This document shows positions 5,855 through 13,241 of a stretch of 30,828 nucleotides of DNA, piece by piece; position 1 is the stretch's first letter; every line of letters begins with the position of its first letter. The DNA lies in the NCBI GenBank assembly GCA_964459095.1, contig CAYWKL010000009.1:1-30828 (forward strand), given 5' to 3'. Under the pieces are notes generated by a model. The model ran no database searches and was not told the DNA's origin. It was given only the letters and a program-made list of their open reading frames with translations. The DNA comes from CAYWKL01 sp964459095. GTDB lineage: Bacteria; Patescibacteriota; Microgenomatia; Daviesbacterales; UBA10151. A program made the translations under genes and the position numbers.

Positions 5855-6891
5855 TGCTCCTCCCTTAAAGCTAGACCTACTGCTACTGTATATAAAGGAG
5901 CGTCAGCTACTAACTTTTCTTTAAGACTCGGCTCTTTCTCTACACCAATCCATGGATCTGCCTCTTGTACCTCCAACCCCAAGTTATCTGCCATAAAAAC
6001 AACAAGCCCAGGTAGCTTGGCACCTCCACCTGTTAAAACTACTCGCTTTATAGGTCGCTGTGGGTTTTGAATTTCGTGAGATTGTATAACTCTTTTTGTT
6101 TCTGTAAGCATCACATCTATTATTGGTTTTAAAATAGAGAATTGTTTTCCTTCAAGCTGATCTGGGAGTATCCCATAAACTTTTTTATATTCCTCAGCTT
6201 GGGCAATATCAAAATTAAAAGATTGCGCAATTGTTCTTGTCAATGCCATGGAACCAGTGGCAATAGATCTTGTTAAAAGGACTAAACCATCCGCAAATAT
6301 AGCAAAATCCGTTGTTGTAGAGCCAAACTGCACTATTAGAGTGGGTGGGGGGAAGGGGTTATTTCCTAGAAGCGCCCTTGCTGCAGCAATAAGTTCAGTT
6401 TCAATTACCAATGGTTTTAGTTGGGCCATGTTTAAGACTTTTAAATATTTTTCTACCAAAGTCTTAGGTGTAGCAACCACAAAAACTACAGTTCTACTCT
6501 CAGGGCCTTTTTGAGCACTCCTAAAAATTACCTGGTAGTTTAAGTTTACTTGTTCTATGGGAAGTGGGACAAATTCCTCAGCTGCATATTTTATAGCTTG
6601 TGAGAGTTCCTCATTTGTTAAAAAGGGTAAGTCATAGATAACTCTGGTAAAAATTTTCGACTCAGGTAAGGCTATAACAACATTATCACCAGAGACCCCT
6701 ATTTCATTTATTAAATTTCTTATGGCAGTTCCAACTGCTTCCAAATCCAAATCAGAGTCAGAAACAATACCTGGTTGGGGAGAGGCAATGTGTCCTAGAG
6801 AGATAAGCTTAGGTATTTTATCAGTTGAGAACACAACTGCTTTAATTGAAGAGAAACCAATATCTAAACCAACTTTTTCCCGGGCAGCCAT
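5851..6891 (-). CDS. pilM: Type IV pilus assembly ATPase-fold protein PilM
   Basis: This is a 346-residue actin/FtsA-like cytoplasmic protein. The phosphate-1 loop is LDIGFSSIKAVV near residue 9. The middle contains the family segment LPFLTNEELSQAIKYAAEEFVP, and a second nucleotide-binding loop is VVLTGGGAKLPGL. PilM binds the PilN N-terminal peptide and recruits the assembly ATPase side of the machine. The ATG at 6891 is preceded by a -10 (TATACT on the minus strand) that leaves almost no leader. It is the first gene of pilMNO. Confidence 0.94.
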   Translation of the reverse strand: MAAREKVGLDIGFSSIKAVVFSTDKIPKLISLGHIASPQPGIVSDSDLDLEAVGTAIRNLINEIGVSGDNVVIALPESKIFTRVIYDLPFLTNEELSQAIKYAAEEFVPLPIEQVNLNYQVIFRSAQKGPESRTVVFVVATPKTLVEKYLKVLNMAQLKPLVIETELIAAARALLGNNPFPPPTLIVQFGSTTTDFAIFADGLVLLTRSIATGSMALTRTIAQSFNFDIAQAEEYKKVYGILPDQLEGKQFSILKPIIDVMLTETKRVIQSHEIQNPQRPIKRVVLTGGGAKLPGLVVFMADNLGLEVQEADPWIGVEKEPSLKEKLVADAPLYTVAVGLALREEQ

Positions 6892-6899
6892 TTAAAATT

Positions 6900-6929
6900 A
6901 GTATAGCGTATTTAAGTATATTGTATAAA
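6900..6929 (-). promoter_or_regulatory. Promoter of pilMNO, near-leaderless
   Basis: On the minus strand the -10 is TATACT (6905-6900), eight bases before the pilM ATG. A weak -35 (TTTATA, 6929-6924) lies 18 bp upstream. The -10 is convincing and the -35 is not. Confidence 0.5.
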
Positions 6930-6968
6930 GGGTTTTTAAAGGAATTACTTTGTATGATTTTGTCCACC

Positions 6969-6997
6969 TTGACAACTTACTTATGCTGAATGATAAG
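6969..6997 (+). promoter_or_regulatory. Promoter of the small CxxC protein gene
   Basis: TTGACA (6969-6974), a 17-bp spacer, and GATAAG (6992-6997). The ATG of the downstream gene is at 7010. The -35 is perfect and the -10 matches four of six positions. Confidence 0.5.
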
Positions 6998-7009
6998 CTA
7001 CTACTTTCT

Positions 7010-7186
7010 ATGTCAGTTAAATATTTCTGTGATATTTGTGAAATAGAAATCTCACTAAAAGAAAAAGTCCACATAATAGGCTGGAGTGAGACAAAGATAA
7101 ATACCATTTGCAAGTCTTGCTGGGATAATATTGAGGTCAATTTATTAAGAGCAAAAGATTTATCGAGCTTTGAAGAAGAGGTGTAA
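7010..7186 (+). CDS. Small CxxC/CxxC putative zinc-ribbon protein, unknown function
   Basis: This is a 58-residue protein with two cysteine pairs, CDIC (residues 7-10) and CKSC (residues 34-37). The spacing suits one zinc site of ribbon or treble-clef type. Between the pairs is a short amphipathic stretch (SLKEKVHIIGWSETKI), and the tail is acidic. I chose the ATG at 7010 over an upstream TTG at 6950 because a TTGACA/-10 pair falls inside that longer reading frame. It is the only + strand gene between two pilus transcription units. Its stop codon lies inside the REP element at 7180-7208, so the REP shapes its 3' end. No known family is recognised. Confidence 0.6.
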   Translation: MSVKYFCDICEIEISLKEKVHIIGWSETKINTICKSCWDNIEVNLLRAKDLSSFEEEV

Positions 7187-7208
7187 AGCTAAATCACCCG
7201 GAGGGTGT
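7180..7208 (-). repeat. Solitary REP element, family A
   Basis: Read on the minus strand: acaccctccgggtg, then atttagctttacacc, the same hairpin and tail as beside RAYT1 (with TTTACA in place of TTGACA). It overlaps the stop codon of the small CxxC gene and lies 14 nt from the 3' end of the 600-residue pilus-associated gene. It could act as a 3'-end stabilising hairpin for both convergent transcripts. Confidence 0.85.
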
Positions 7209-7221
7209 AAGTGTAACTTAA

Positions 7222-9024
7222 TTACTTTTCCTGGTAAGTGCCTTTAACAACTGAGTAAGATCCTCCTGGGCCTGAGGAGAAGAATGCTCCTGCTAAACCT
7301 TGATCATATGTTATATCCATTTGCTGACCAAGCGAAATTTTCCATGCTGTTATTTCTGTAAAATCATTCTGTTGTTCAACCCTTATTGTTCCTAAATTTG
7401 AGTAAAGTACACCTGTATTCCCTTGTTGCTGGACATGTATAGCATAATCTCCCTCTGGATCATCTCTTGAGTTAAACTCTGAAATAAGGAACAAATAGCT
7501 TCCATTGGCACAAGTATTTTGCCAACAACTTCCTTGGATGTCATTTTGTTGTTCCATTGTCACCTGCCCATCAACAATAAACACTCCACTTGAGGCACCA
7601 TATGAACTTTCCAGTCTTAACTTGCTTTGCTGGTTCATATAGAAGTCCTCAGTAACCCAAATAGGTGTATGAACTCTTACAGTACACAAATCTGGAAGAG
7701 TAATATTACCTTCATACTTTCCAGAATTTAAAACAGTAGGGCAATTAGTAATATCTCCTGTATAAACATTTTCATCAGCTTGATCCTTCCATTCATCTAT
7801 ATTTCCCTGAGAAATGGGCAGAGGTAAAGGCTGGGGGTCAGGGGAATCTGGGTGTAAACTTCCAGCTGTTATATTTTGAGCACTTTGGTAGTAAGCACCA
7901 TTATCTATGTCTAAATCTATAAGTGTATTTGCATGGGCATCACCCTGGATGTTTACACTATTTGCTCCTCTGATATAATTAATAACCCCGCCCATGTAAA
8001 CTTTAAAACCCATATCTCCTGAAATAGTATTCCAAGTTGAACTTCCTGTTGACCATTTTGCCAAACAAGGAGGAGTTGAAGAACAAGTGTATCCTGCTAA
8101 TGTGTCCTGCTCCCAAGCCCAATAATTACTGCTAGTATTTCCCGAAGTATCTATCATAATCCAGTAAGTAGTGCCCGCAGTTAGAGTTGGGGAAGAAGTA
8201 AAAGTTACATCTATAAATGAATACTGAGGGGTGACTAGGTTTGACTGGATTGTTCCGGAAGCTAGTACATTGTTCCTATTTGGATTTCCACCAATATCTG
8301 TTAATATCTTAACCGTTGCTGTTTGAGGATTGCCAAATTTTTTTATTTTGATACCCACTTTATTTATAACTTGAGTTTGTGTAGGTTTAAAACTTTGTGC
8401 AACGTCATAAATATTTTGACCACTGAAATTTTTGCCGAACAAAAAGTCCGCGCAATTAGGGACAGTGCACTGATGTTCCTGATCAGCAATTGGCTGAGTA
8501 CCCCCTGCAACATACACATCTCCCAAAACTTCAGATTGCTGATCAATCACAACAGAACCATTTGAGTAAAGGCTTCCGTTAATCGTTCCTTGTTGTTCCA
8601 TATATAAGCCTCCATCACCAACTTGTACTCCATAATTAAAAGCTACACCTACCCCTTTTGAGATCTCAACCTGGATTTCCTTAGTAGCCTTTGGTTCATC
8701 AAAAGAGGGAATCGCTGCCTTGGACTTTATTATTTTTGTATTTAAATCTTTATCAATAACAGAAATTGAATATTCGCCGCTTCCCAGAACAACATCAGAC
8801 TCCCCACTGTAAGTTCCCCCGGTTTTATTTAAAGACGCAACAGCTTTATCTAAACCTGCTTCAGCAAGATATTCTACCTCTACACTTTTAACAGAGTAAT
8901 CAGAAACTTGGCTAAAAGTCATTGCGTTTCCTATAATAAGCACAGTATTTATAAGAAGAAGCGTGAGTACTACAGTTGCCAAAATAAACATCTGGCCAGA
9001 TTGATTTAGCTTAAAATTAATCAT
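7222..9024 (-). CDS. Large PilX-like surface protein with QQ-motif beta repeats and an inserted anchor-like domain
   Basis: This is a 600-residue protein. The N-terminus has SGQMF, a hydrophobic helix (residues 12-31) and the VEYLAEAGLDKAVASL segment typical of PilX-type minor pilus proteins. Residues about 206-345 (DVAQSFKPTQTQVINKVGIK to GDMGFKVYMGG) resemble choice-of-anchor beta-sandwich domains found in secreted proteins. On both sides of that insert are beta-rich segments carrying seven Gln-Gln motifs at residues 144, 162, 465, 492, 532, 551 and 567. Each is of the form hydrophobic-x-hydrophobic-x-Q-Q. Several cysteines may form disulfides outside the cell. It is the last gene of the prepilin run and overlaps its upstream neighbour by 8 nt. 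It is probably a pilus-tip or surface component; adhesion is inference only. Confidence 0.75.
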   Translation of the reverse strand: MINFKLNQSGQMFILATVVLTLLLINTVLIIGNAMTFSQVSDYSVKSVEVEYLAEAGLDKAVASLNKTGGTYSGESDVVLGSGEYSISVIDKDLNTKIIKSKAAIPSFDEPKATKEIQVEISKGVGVAFNYGVQVGDGGLYMEQQGTINGSLYSNGSVVIDQQSEVLGDVYVAGGTQPIADQEHQCTVPNCADFLFGKNFSGQNIYDVAQSFKPTQTQVINKVGIKIKKFGNPQTATVKILTDIGGNPNRNNVLASGTIQSNLVTPQYSFIDVTFTSSPTLTAGTTYWIMIDTSGNTSSNYWAWEQDTLAGYTCSSTPPCLAKWSTGSSTWNTISGDMGFKVYMGGVINYIRGANSVNIQGDAHANTLIDLDIDNGAYYQSAQNITAGSLHPDSPDPQPLPLPISQGNIDEWKDQADENVYTGDITNCPTVLNSGKYEGNITLPDLCTVRVHTPIWVTEDFYMNQQSKLRLESSYGASSGVFIVDGQVTMEQQNDIQGSCWQNTCANGSYLFLISEFNSRDDPEGDYAIHVQQQGNTGVLYSNLGTIRVEQQNDFTEITAWKISLGQQMDITYDQGLAGAFFSSGPGGSYSVVKGTYQEK

Positions 9025-9607
9025 TTCTTAAATTTACCTCACCACTACTACTTGAAATTTGCGAATTTAGACCAAAATTTGTCTTAACATTAATAAAGAA
9101 ATTAATTTTTTCGGCTGAAGTAGGAGAAACGAAGTTGCCATTTTTATCTAGATACAAAAATTTCACCTTATTTAAATTTTTTAAAAGCACATTCTGCTCT
9201 GCTCCTTTTTGGCTGGGAGGGGTTGGTACTACTTTCCTTAACAAATGTGCTGGTTGATCTGCATCCTTATAAAGGATAGTGTAATCATAACTATCTTCAA
9301 TTATATTCCCAGAAGAATCTATAGATGGGGTTTTTAGTACCAATACCTCATCTGAGGTTTGATATTGAATTTGCCCTGATTCTGGATAGTTAGCTGAAAC
9401 TGCTCCAGCAGACTTTATGTCTTGGTTAATTACTGATACTGCATCATTTAAGCTTAAACCTTCCTTCACTCTTCCTGTTTCTCTAAAAAAAACATCATTG
9501 CTTTGAATCAAGGTATAGATTAGTAAAAATCCTGCTACGGCTCCGACCGTAGCCACTATTAAAAGCTCAACCATAGATAGCCCCTTAGAATTTCTTATTT
9601 CTCTCAT
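9017..9607 (-). CDS. Prepilin-like protein (PilW-like minor pilin)
   Basis: This is a 196-residue protein with a type III signal peptide: leader MREIRNSKG, cleavage before LSMVELL, and Glu at +5. The first mature residue is Leu rather than the usual Phe. The hydrophobic helix runs to about residue 32. The following FFRETGRVKEGLSLNDAVSVINQDIKSAGA segment is the PilW/GspJ-like helix. It would be processed by the PilD encoded in this cluster. It overlaps the preceding and following genes by a few bases, as expected in one operon. Confidence 0.82.
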   Translation of the reverse strand: MREIRNSKGLSMVELLIVATVGAVAGFLLIYTLIQSNDVFFRETGRVKEGLSLNDAVSVINQDIKSAGAVSANYPESGQIQYQTSDEVLVLKTPSIDSSGNIIEDSYDYTILYKDADQPAHLLRKVVPTPPSQKGAEQNVLLKNLNKVKFLYLDKNGNFVSPTSAEKINFFINVKTNFGLNSQISSSSGEVNLRND

Positions 9608-10074
9608 TTAATCCCTCCTTCAGTAATTAAAGTAGTTACATCCAAACTTTTATCCTTCCCTTCTTCCTTCCATTTAACTGACACCTTTACCTGCTTTATG
9701 TTTGTCTCACCCAAGAAGCAAGCGCTGCTGGGGCAATCTTCCACAATAACCTCACCAGCACCAGAGGAAAGTGTGCTCAACCTCACATCTGTAAATGACA
9801 ATGTCCCGTTACTTGGCAAATTTTCATAGCCAGAGAGTCTTAAACTTTCGATTCTTTGACTTACAACCTCTTTGGCTAGGTTCAATCTTCTTGTTTTTCC
9901 AATTAACTCAATTGAGTTTGGAATATTTACAATGAGTAAAATAATAAACCCTACAATCATTAAAAAGAGCATCACCTCAACTAATGAGAAACCCCTCTCA
10001 AAGTGATGAGTGATGAGTGATGAGTGATGAATCTTTTGTCCCAATTTGTAATTTGAAATTTGTAATTTGATCAT
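9604..10074 (-). CDS. Prepilin-like protein (PilV-like) with heptanucleotide-repeat leader
   Basis: This is a 156-residue protein. The type III signal is ERG, then FSLVEVMLFLMIVGF, and the helix continues into RRLNLAKEVVSQRIESLRLSGYE, a PilV-like pattern. The leader is unusually long (28 residues) and is written largely by repetitive DNA: AT-rich near-repeats (LQISNYKL) followed by a heptamer repeated four times at 10002-10029, encoding HHSSLITHH. No in-frame start codon lies between the heptamer array and the cleavage site. A change in heptamer number would therefore shift the frame and abolish the pilin. The start overlaps the stop of the PilX-like gene (ATGA). Confidence 0.82.
   Translation of the reverse strand: MIKLQISNYKLGQKIHHSSLITHHFERGFSLVEVMLFLMIVGFIILLIVNIPNSIELIGKTRRLNLAKEVVSQRIESLRLSGYENLPSNGTLSFTDVRLSTLSSGAGEVIVEDCPSSACFLGETNIKQVKVSVKWKEEGKDKSLDVTTLITEGGIK
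10002..10029 (-). repeat. Heptanucleotide repeat x4 inside a prepilin leader
   Basis: Plus-strand unit agtgatg, four perfect tandem copies. It lies within the coding sequence of the PilV-like gene, upstream of the prepilin cleavage site. Because 7 is not divisible by 3, gain or loss of one unit changes the reading frame. Confidence 0.92.
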
Positions 10075-10991
10075 TTTTTTATTGGTCCTGTTGAAAAAAT
10101 TGCAAAATCAAAAAAAGGAGGTACTACATCCTTTACCTTTAAAACCCTAAGTCTTCTTACCACATCTCCTGATATTCCTTCAGAACTTATTAATGCTGCT
10201 TGGGGGGGGAGAAAGTGGGCAACTCCGTTATCTGTGGGCTCCAATGCTACTTTTTGAGCTTGAGATGAATAAAGAATTCTTACTCTCGCAATGAAAGGCT
10301 CTCCTGCGGATTTATATTGATCAACCCTAACCCAACAATAAAATTTAGATAAATCTGTAAGGGAAGAGGAGCTTGTAGTAAAAACTCCTTGACCATTACT
10401 TGTACAATATCCTTTTGGATCATTTGGATTGCTATTTGAAATTTTTTCAAAACCAGGCAGATCTCTACTGGTATCCGAATCATAATACCTTCTTTGTGAA
10501 AGATAATTCCCTGATCCATCTTTTAAGACAATAACTACTTCAATTGCTGGTTTTGGGTTGTTAGCATCAGAAACATTCCAGCAGGGGGTTTGACAATTTC
10601 CAAACCAAATTCTAAAGCTATTTTTATCATAGTCTAAAATCCCCCCAGGGCTTGGATCTTTTAGCCAAAAATGGGCAAAATCTGCTTTAGTGAAAGGAGG
10701 ATATTCTAGCGCCTGGCCTTGCTCGTCAGGTAGGTTAAAGTTAACTTCAACCTTAGCTGAAGAATCATTTCCTAAACTACCAGTATTTATTGTGGTTGGA
10801 GAACCAACAGGAAGCAGCAGTGCACTTTCCAAACCAGCTTCAGCGGCTGAGAAAGCTCTTGATGAATGCTCAATTTTAGACGAGGTTGAAACATCACTTA
10901 AGGACTTTTGAACTATTGCAACCCCAATTGCCAAAACAACAAGTATGACAAGCAAAAGAATGATTATTACCTGTCCTGCGCTTTTTTTCAT
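10071..10991 (-). CDS. PilX-like pilus assembly protein
   Basis: This is a 306-residue protein. The N-terminus MKKSAGQVIIILLLVILVV is a hydrophobic helix without the Glu+5 of true prepilins. It is followed by SSRAFSAAEAGLESALLL, the PilX-family AEAG motif. The remainder is soluble and beta-rich, with four cysteines. It ends shortly after PPFFDFAIFSTGPIKK. In the 600-residue paralogue the similar point (AFNYGVQVGDGG) opens the QQ-motif domain, so this protein looks like the same architecture without that C-terminal module. It overlaps both neighbours by 4 nt. Confidence 0.78.
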   Translation of the reverse strand: MKKSAGQVIIILLLVILVVLAIGVAIVQKSLSDVSTSSKIEHSSRAFSAAEAGLESALLLPVGSPTTINTGSLGNDSSAKVEVNFNLPDEQGQALEYPPFTKADFAHFWLKDPSPGGILDYDKNSFRIWFGNCQTPCWNVSDANNPKPAIEVVIVLKDGSGNYLSQRRYYDSDTSRDLPGFEKISNSNPNDPKGYCTSNGQGVFTTSSSSLTDLSKFYCWVRVDQYKSAGEPFIARVRILYSSQAQKVALEPTDNGVAHFLPPQAALISSEGISGDVVRRLRVLKVKDVVPPFFDFAIFSTGPIKK

Positions 10992-11638
10992 CTTAATATT
11001 ACTGATGTTCTAAAAGAAACTGGATTTATTTGCGATTCAACTGTTTTAGGAGCACTAACTCCAGATGCGAATTTAAGCTCAATATCTACAATATCTTTAA
11101 ACCCTTCTTTTGGGTTAAGCTTAAAACTTCCGTTTACTAAAGAGACCCCATTTATTGTATCAGTGTCTGTTAGAGGAGAGACCCCACTTTGCAGACTATC
11201 TGAGGCACAAAGTTCTATGGAGTTTCCTGAAGCTTCCTGCGCTGGAAAATCTTTGGCAATAAAACCGTTTTGACTGTTCAGAGTATCTTCAAGATACATT
11301 CTGTAGCGGGTAAACTTACCATTGTCTGTTAAAACTAAGGTTGTATTTGGGTGGTTGCTATCTGGAAATTCCCCAACACAAATTACTGAATCTGCATTTC
11401 TTATAGAATCTTCTAAGCTACTTGTAATTACTTGACCATTTTGTTTGATTTTTAAAAGAACATCTGCTTTTGAACTACCTTGTAAAGACCTATTTAGAAG
11501 GTCTAGCGCCAGGATTCCAATTATTGCAAAAATAGATACTGCAATTAAGGATTCAATCAGTGTAAAGCCTTTCTTAGGGTATAGGGTATAGGGTATAGGG
11601 TATAGAATTTTTCTTAGATTTAATTTTAAATTGTACAT
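10988..11638 (-). CDS. Prepilin-like protein with repeat-encoded leader
   Basis: This is a 216-residue protein with cleavage motif KKG, then FTLIESLIAVSIFAIIGILA (Glu+5 present), and a mature helix with LDLLNRSLQGSSKADVLLK. The C-terminal domain is beta-rich. The 24-residue leader is made of two repetitive parts. MYNLKLNLRKIL is shared with the prepilin at 12184. YPIPYTLYP is written by a heptamer repeated four times at 11576-11603. No in-frame start codon lies between the array and the cleavage site, so expression depends on the repeat number. The most similar class is PilW/GspJ-like minor pilins. Confidence 0.82.
   Translation of the reverse strand: MYNLKLNLRKILYPIPYTLYPKKGFTLIESLIAVSIFAIIGILALDLLNRSLQGSSKADVLLKIKQNGQVITSSLEDSIRNADSVICVGEFPDSNHPNTTLVLTDNGKFTRYRMYLEDTLNSQNGFIAKDFPAQEASGNSIELCASDSLQSGVSPLTDTDTINGVSLVNGSFKLNPKEGFKDIVDIELKFASGVSAPKTVESQINPVSFRTSVILR
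11576..11603 (-). repeat. Heptanucleotide repeat x4 inside a second prepilin leader
   Basis: Plus-strand unit agggtat, four perfect tandem copies inside the coding sequence, between the start codon and the prepilin cleavage site. The unit sequence differs from the array at 10002-10029, but the unit length and copy number are the same. Confidence 0.92.
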
Positions 11639-11653
11639 TGTAAATTATAAATT
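11606..11653 (-). repeat. 48-bp leader repeat, copy 1
   Basis: It matches 12703-12750 at 46 of 48 positions by eye. Both copies span the start codon and encode MYNLKLNLRKIL at the N-terminus of two otherwise different prepilins. Confidence 0.88.
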
Positions 11654-11666
11654 ATAAATTTTTTTA

Positions 11667-12182
11667 TTAGTCATAATTAGTTAGAATGGTTACCAGTTCT
11701 GACTTATGAGATCCACTAGAATCCTCCCATGAAACTTCCACTTTAAACTTGATCTTATCAACCCCTTCATAAGTTATAAAAATAAACCTTGAGAATTTAT
11801 TATCCAAAGAATTTTCTCCTGGATTTAAGTTTTTATTGTCTGTTAAACCACACTCATTAAAGTTAGACACAAGGAAAAATTTTACTAGTCCATCAAAGCT
11901 AGATTGTGTCCAAAGCACTGGCTGTTTTGCAGGATTATTTTGATCCCAATAATAATTTCCTGCAGGAGGAGGGCCTTCTGTAACACAAATTGGTATATTT
12001 CTATCTCTTATTAGTTTTAAGTTTTCCATTGCAGCTTGAGCAAGCTTTGTGGCTTGGAGTTGGTTTTGGGCAAACTGGCTGTTTCGCAAACCAATGAGAA
12101 TAGTTATTGTCAGCGCCCCAATTACAAGTAAAATAACTCCTAATGCCATAGTTATCTCAATCAAGGATTGACCTTTTTGCAT
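11667..12182 (-). CDS. Prepilin-like protein (PilV-like)
   Basis: This protein has about 171 residues from the ATG at 12182: a very short leader MQKG, then QSLIEITMALGVILLVIGAL with Glu+5, and Gln rather than Phe at +1. The mature N-terminal helix continues into QLQATKLAQAAMENLKLIRDRN, a PilV-like feature. An alternative start at 12203 would add seven residues but overlap the upstream gene by 20 nt. The chosen start leaves a 1-nt gap. Confidence 0.8.
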   Translation of the reverse strand: MQKGQSLIEITMALGVILLVIGALTITILIGLRNSQFAQNQLQATKLAQAAMENLKLIRDRNIPICVTEGPPPAGNYYWDQNNPAKQPVLWTQSSFDGLVKFFLVSNFNECGLTDNKNLNPGENSLDNKFSRFIFITYEGVDKIKFKVEVSWEDSSGSHKSELVTILTNYD

Positions 12183-12183
12183 A

Positions 12184-12735
12184 TTAATTTTCAGAAATAA
12201 CACCGTTTGAATCTACACTTATGTTTTTTTCTTCACCCGATTTATTGCTTTTAAGTGAAATTTTAAAACTTAAAGAGTTAGGGCAGGGTACTGATACATC
12301 TGTCTCCCCAAGGCTTATGCTTGTAAAAGTTATTTTTGTATCTTCTGGCGCTTCACCGTCACAACTTAAGCTTAAGAGCACATCATTTAAGACGCTTGAT
12401 TCCTCAGTTAAAGAGGTTTCAACATCATCAGACTCGAAATTACAAACAATTTGAAATTTTGTATCAGCTGGAGTAAAAGAAATACTCCAGCTTGAAGAGA
12501 TATTCCCTGTTGAACATTTAACGCCAGAGTGTGCGTTTGCCTGAACCTTTCTTATGCCTGCGATAATCTCATCTGCAGCTTGTGATAAAGCTGCGTCCTC
12601 TTGAAAATTTCTAAGATTAGGTATAGCTAGCGCGGCAGTGAGAACTATTATCCCAATTGCTATTAGCACTTCAATCAGTGTAAAGCTCTTTTGAGAATGT
12701 AAAATTTTCCTTAGGTTTAATTTTAAATTGTACAT
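12184..12735 (-). CDS. FimT/GspH-like prepilin with Ser at the cleavage site
   Basis: This is a 183-residue protein. The prepilin motif is HSQKS, then FTLIEVLIAIGIIVLTAALAIP, followed by LRNFQEDAALSQAADEIIAGIRKVQANA, which fits the GspH/FimT type of minor pilin that initiates assembly. The residue before the cleavage position is Ser instead of the near-invariant Gly. Serine may be processed poorly or not at all by PilD. The leader MYNLKLNLRKIL is shared with the prepilin at 10988. Confidence 0.8.
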   Translation of the reverse strand: MYNLKLNLRKILHSQKSFTLIEVLIAIGIIVLTAALAIPNLRNFQEDAALSQAADEIIAGIRKVQANAHSGVKCSTGNISSSWSISFTPADTKFQIVCNFESDDVETSLTEESSVLNDVLLSLSCDGEAPEDTKITFTSISLGETDVSVPCPNSLSFKISLKSNKSGEEKNISVDSNGVISEN

Positions 12736-12750
12736 TGTAAATTATAAATT
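12703..12750 (-). repeat. 48-bp leader repeat, copy 2
   Basis: Partner of 11606-11653 (two differences by eye). It covers the upstream spacer and the first dozen codons of the FimT-like gene. Confidence 0.88.
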
Positions 12751-12755
12751 TTGAT

Positions 12756-13241
12756 TTAGGGTGCTGTCACAAAAAAATTTTCACTTTTTTCTGTTAAAGA
12801 ACAGGGTCCTTTGTCTAAAAGGGAAGGATTCGGTTCGTTCTCAAGTGTTGCATAGATACAATAATTAATACAATCTTTAAACGAAGAGCCCTCGCAAGAG
12901 TCATACCCTCCGCTTAAATTTCTTTTGTATGCACTATACGAATAACTATTACCTGAGCTAGGATCATTGGGAACTTTACTTAAATAGATTTTTCCACTTT
13001 CAGAAAATTCCTCTCCAAAGACCAGCTTAAATGGATAATACCCAAAATCTGCATGATACTGTTCAAGGGCAGATTGTATACTGGATAAATCAGAGTTCCT
13101 CAGCGCATCCCTACCACTTCGCTGAATTGCTGAAGAAGAACTAATAATTACCCCAGAAACTATCCCAATTATGGCAAGAACAACCATCAGCTCGATCAAA
13201 GTGAAACCCCTTCGGGAATGTAAATTGTAAATTCGTATCAT
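12756..13241 (-). CDS. Type II secretion/pilin G-like prepilin
   Basis: This is a 161-residue protein with leader MIRIYNLHSRRG, then FTLIELMVVLAIIGIVSGVI (Glu+5), followed by RSGRDALRNSDLSSIQSALEQYHADFGYYP. That is the GspG-like motif in which a conserved tyrosine-proline follows the alpha1 helix. It has a C-terminal cysteine-bearing loop. The start overlaps the previous stop by 4 nt. It may be a structural pilin or a minor pilin. Confidence 0.84.
   Translation of the reverse strand: MIRIYNLHSRRGFTLIELMVVLAIIGIVSGVIISSSSAIQRSGRDALRNSDLSSIQSALEQYHADFGYYPFKLVFGEEFSESGKIYLSKVPNDPSSGNSYSYSAYKRNLSGGYDSCEGSSFKDCINYCIYATLENEPNPSLLDKGPCSLTEKSENFFVTAP

Noticed and set aside
10908..11273. 121-codon plus-strand ORF inside the prepilin region
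   Set aside because: It lies antisense to two overlapping pilus genes with clear N-terminal signatures and lacks its own features.
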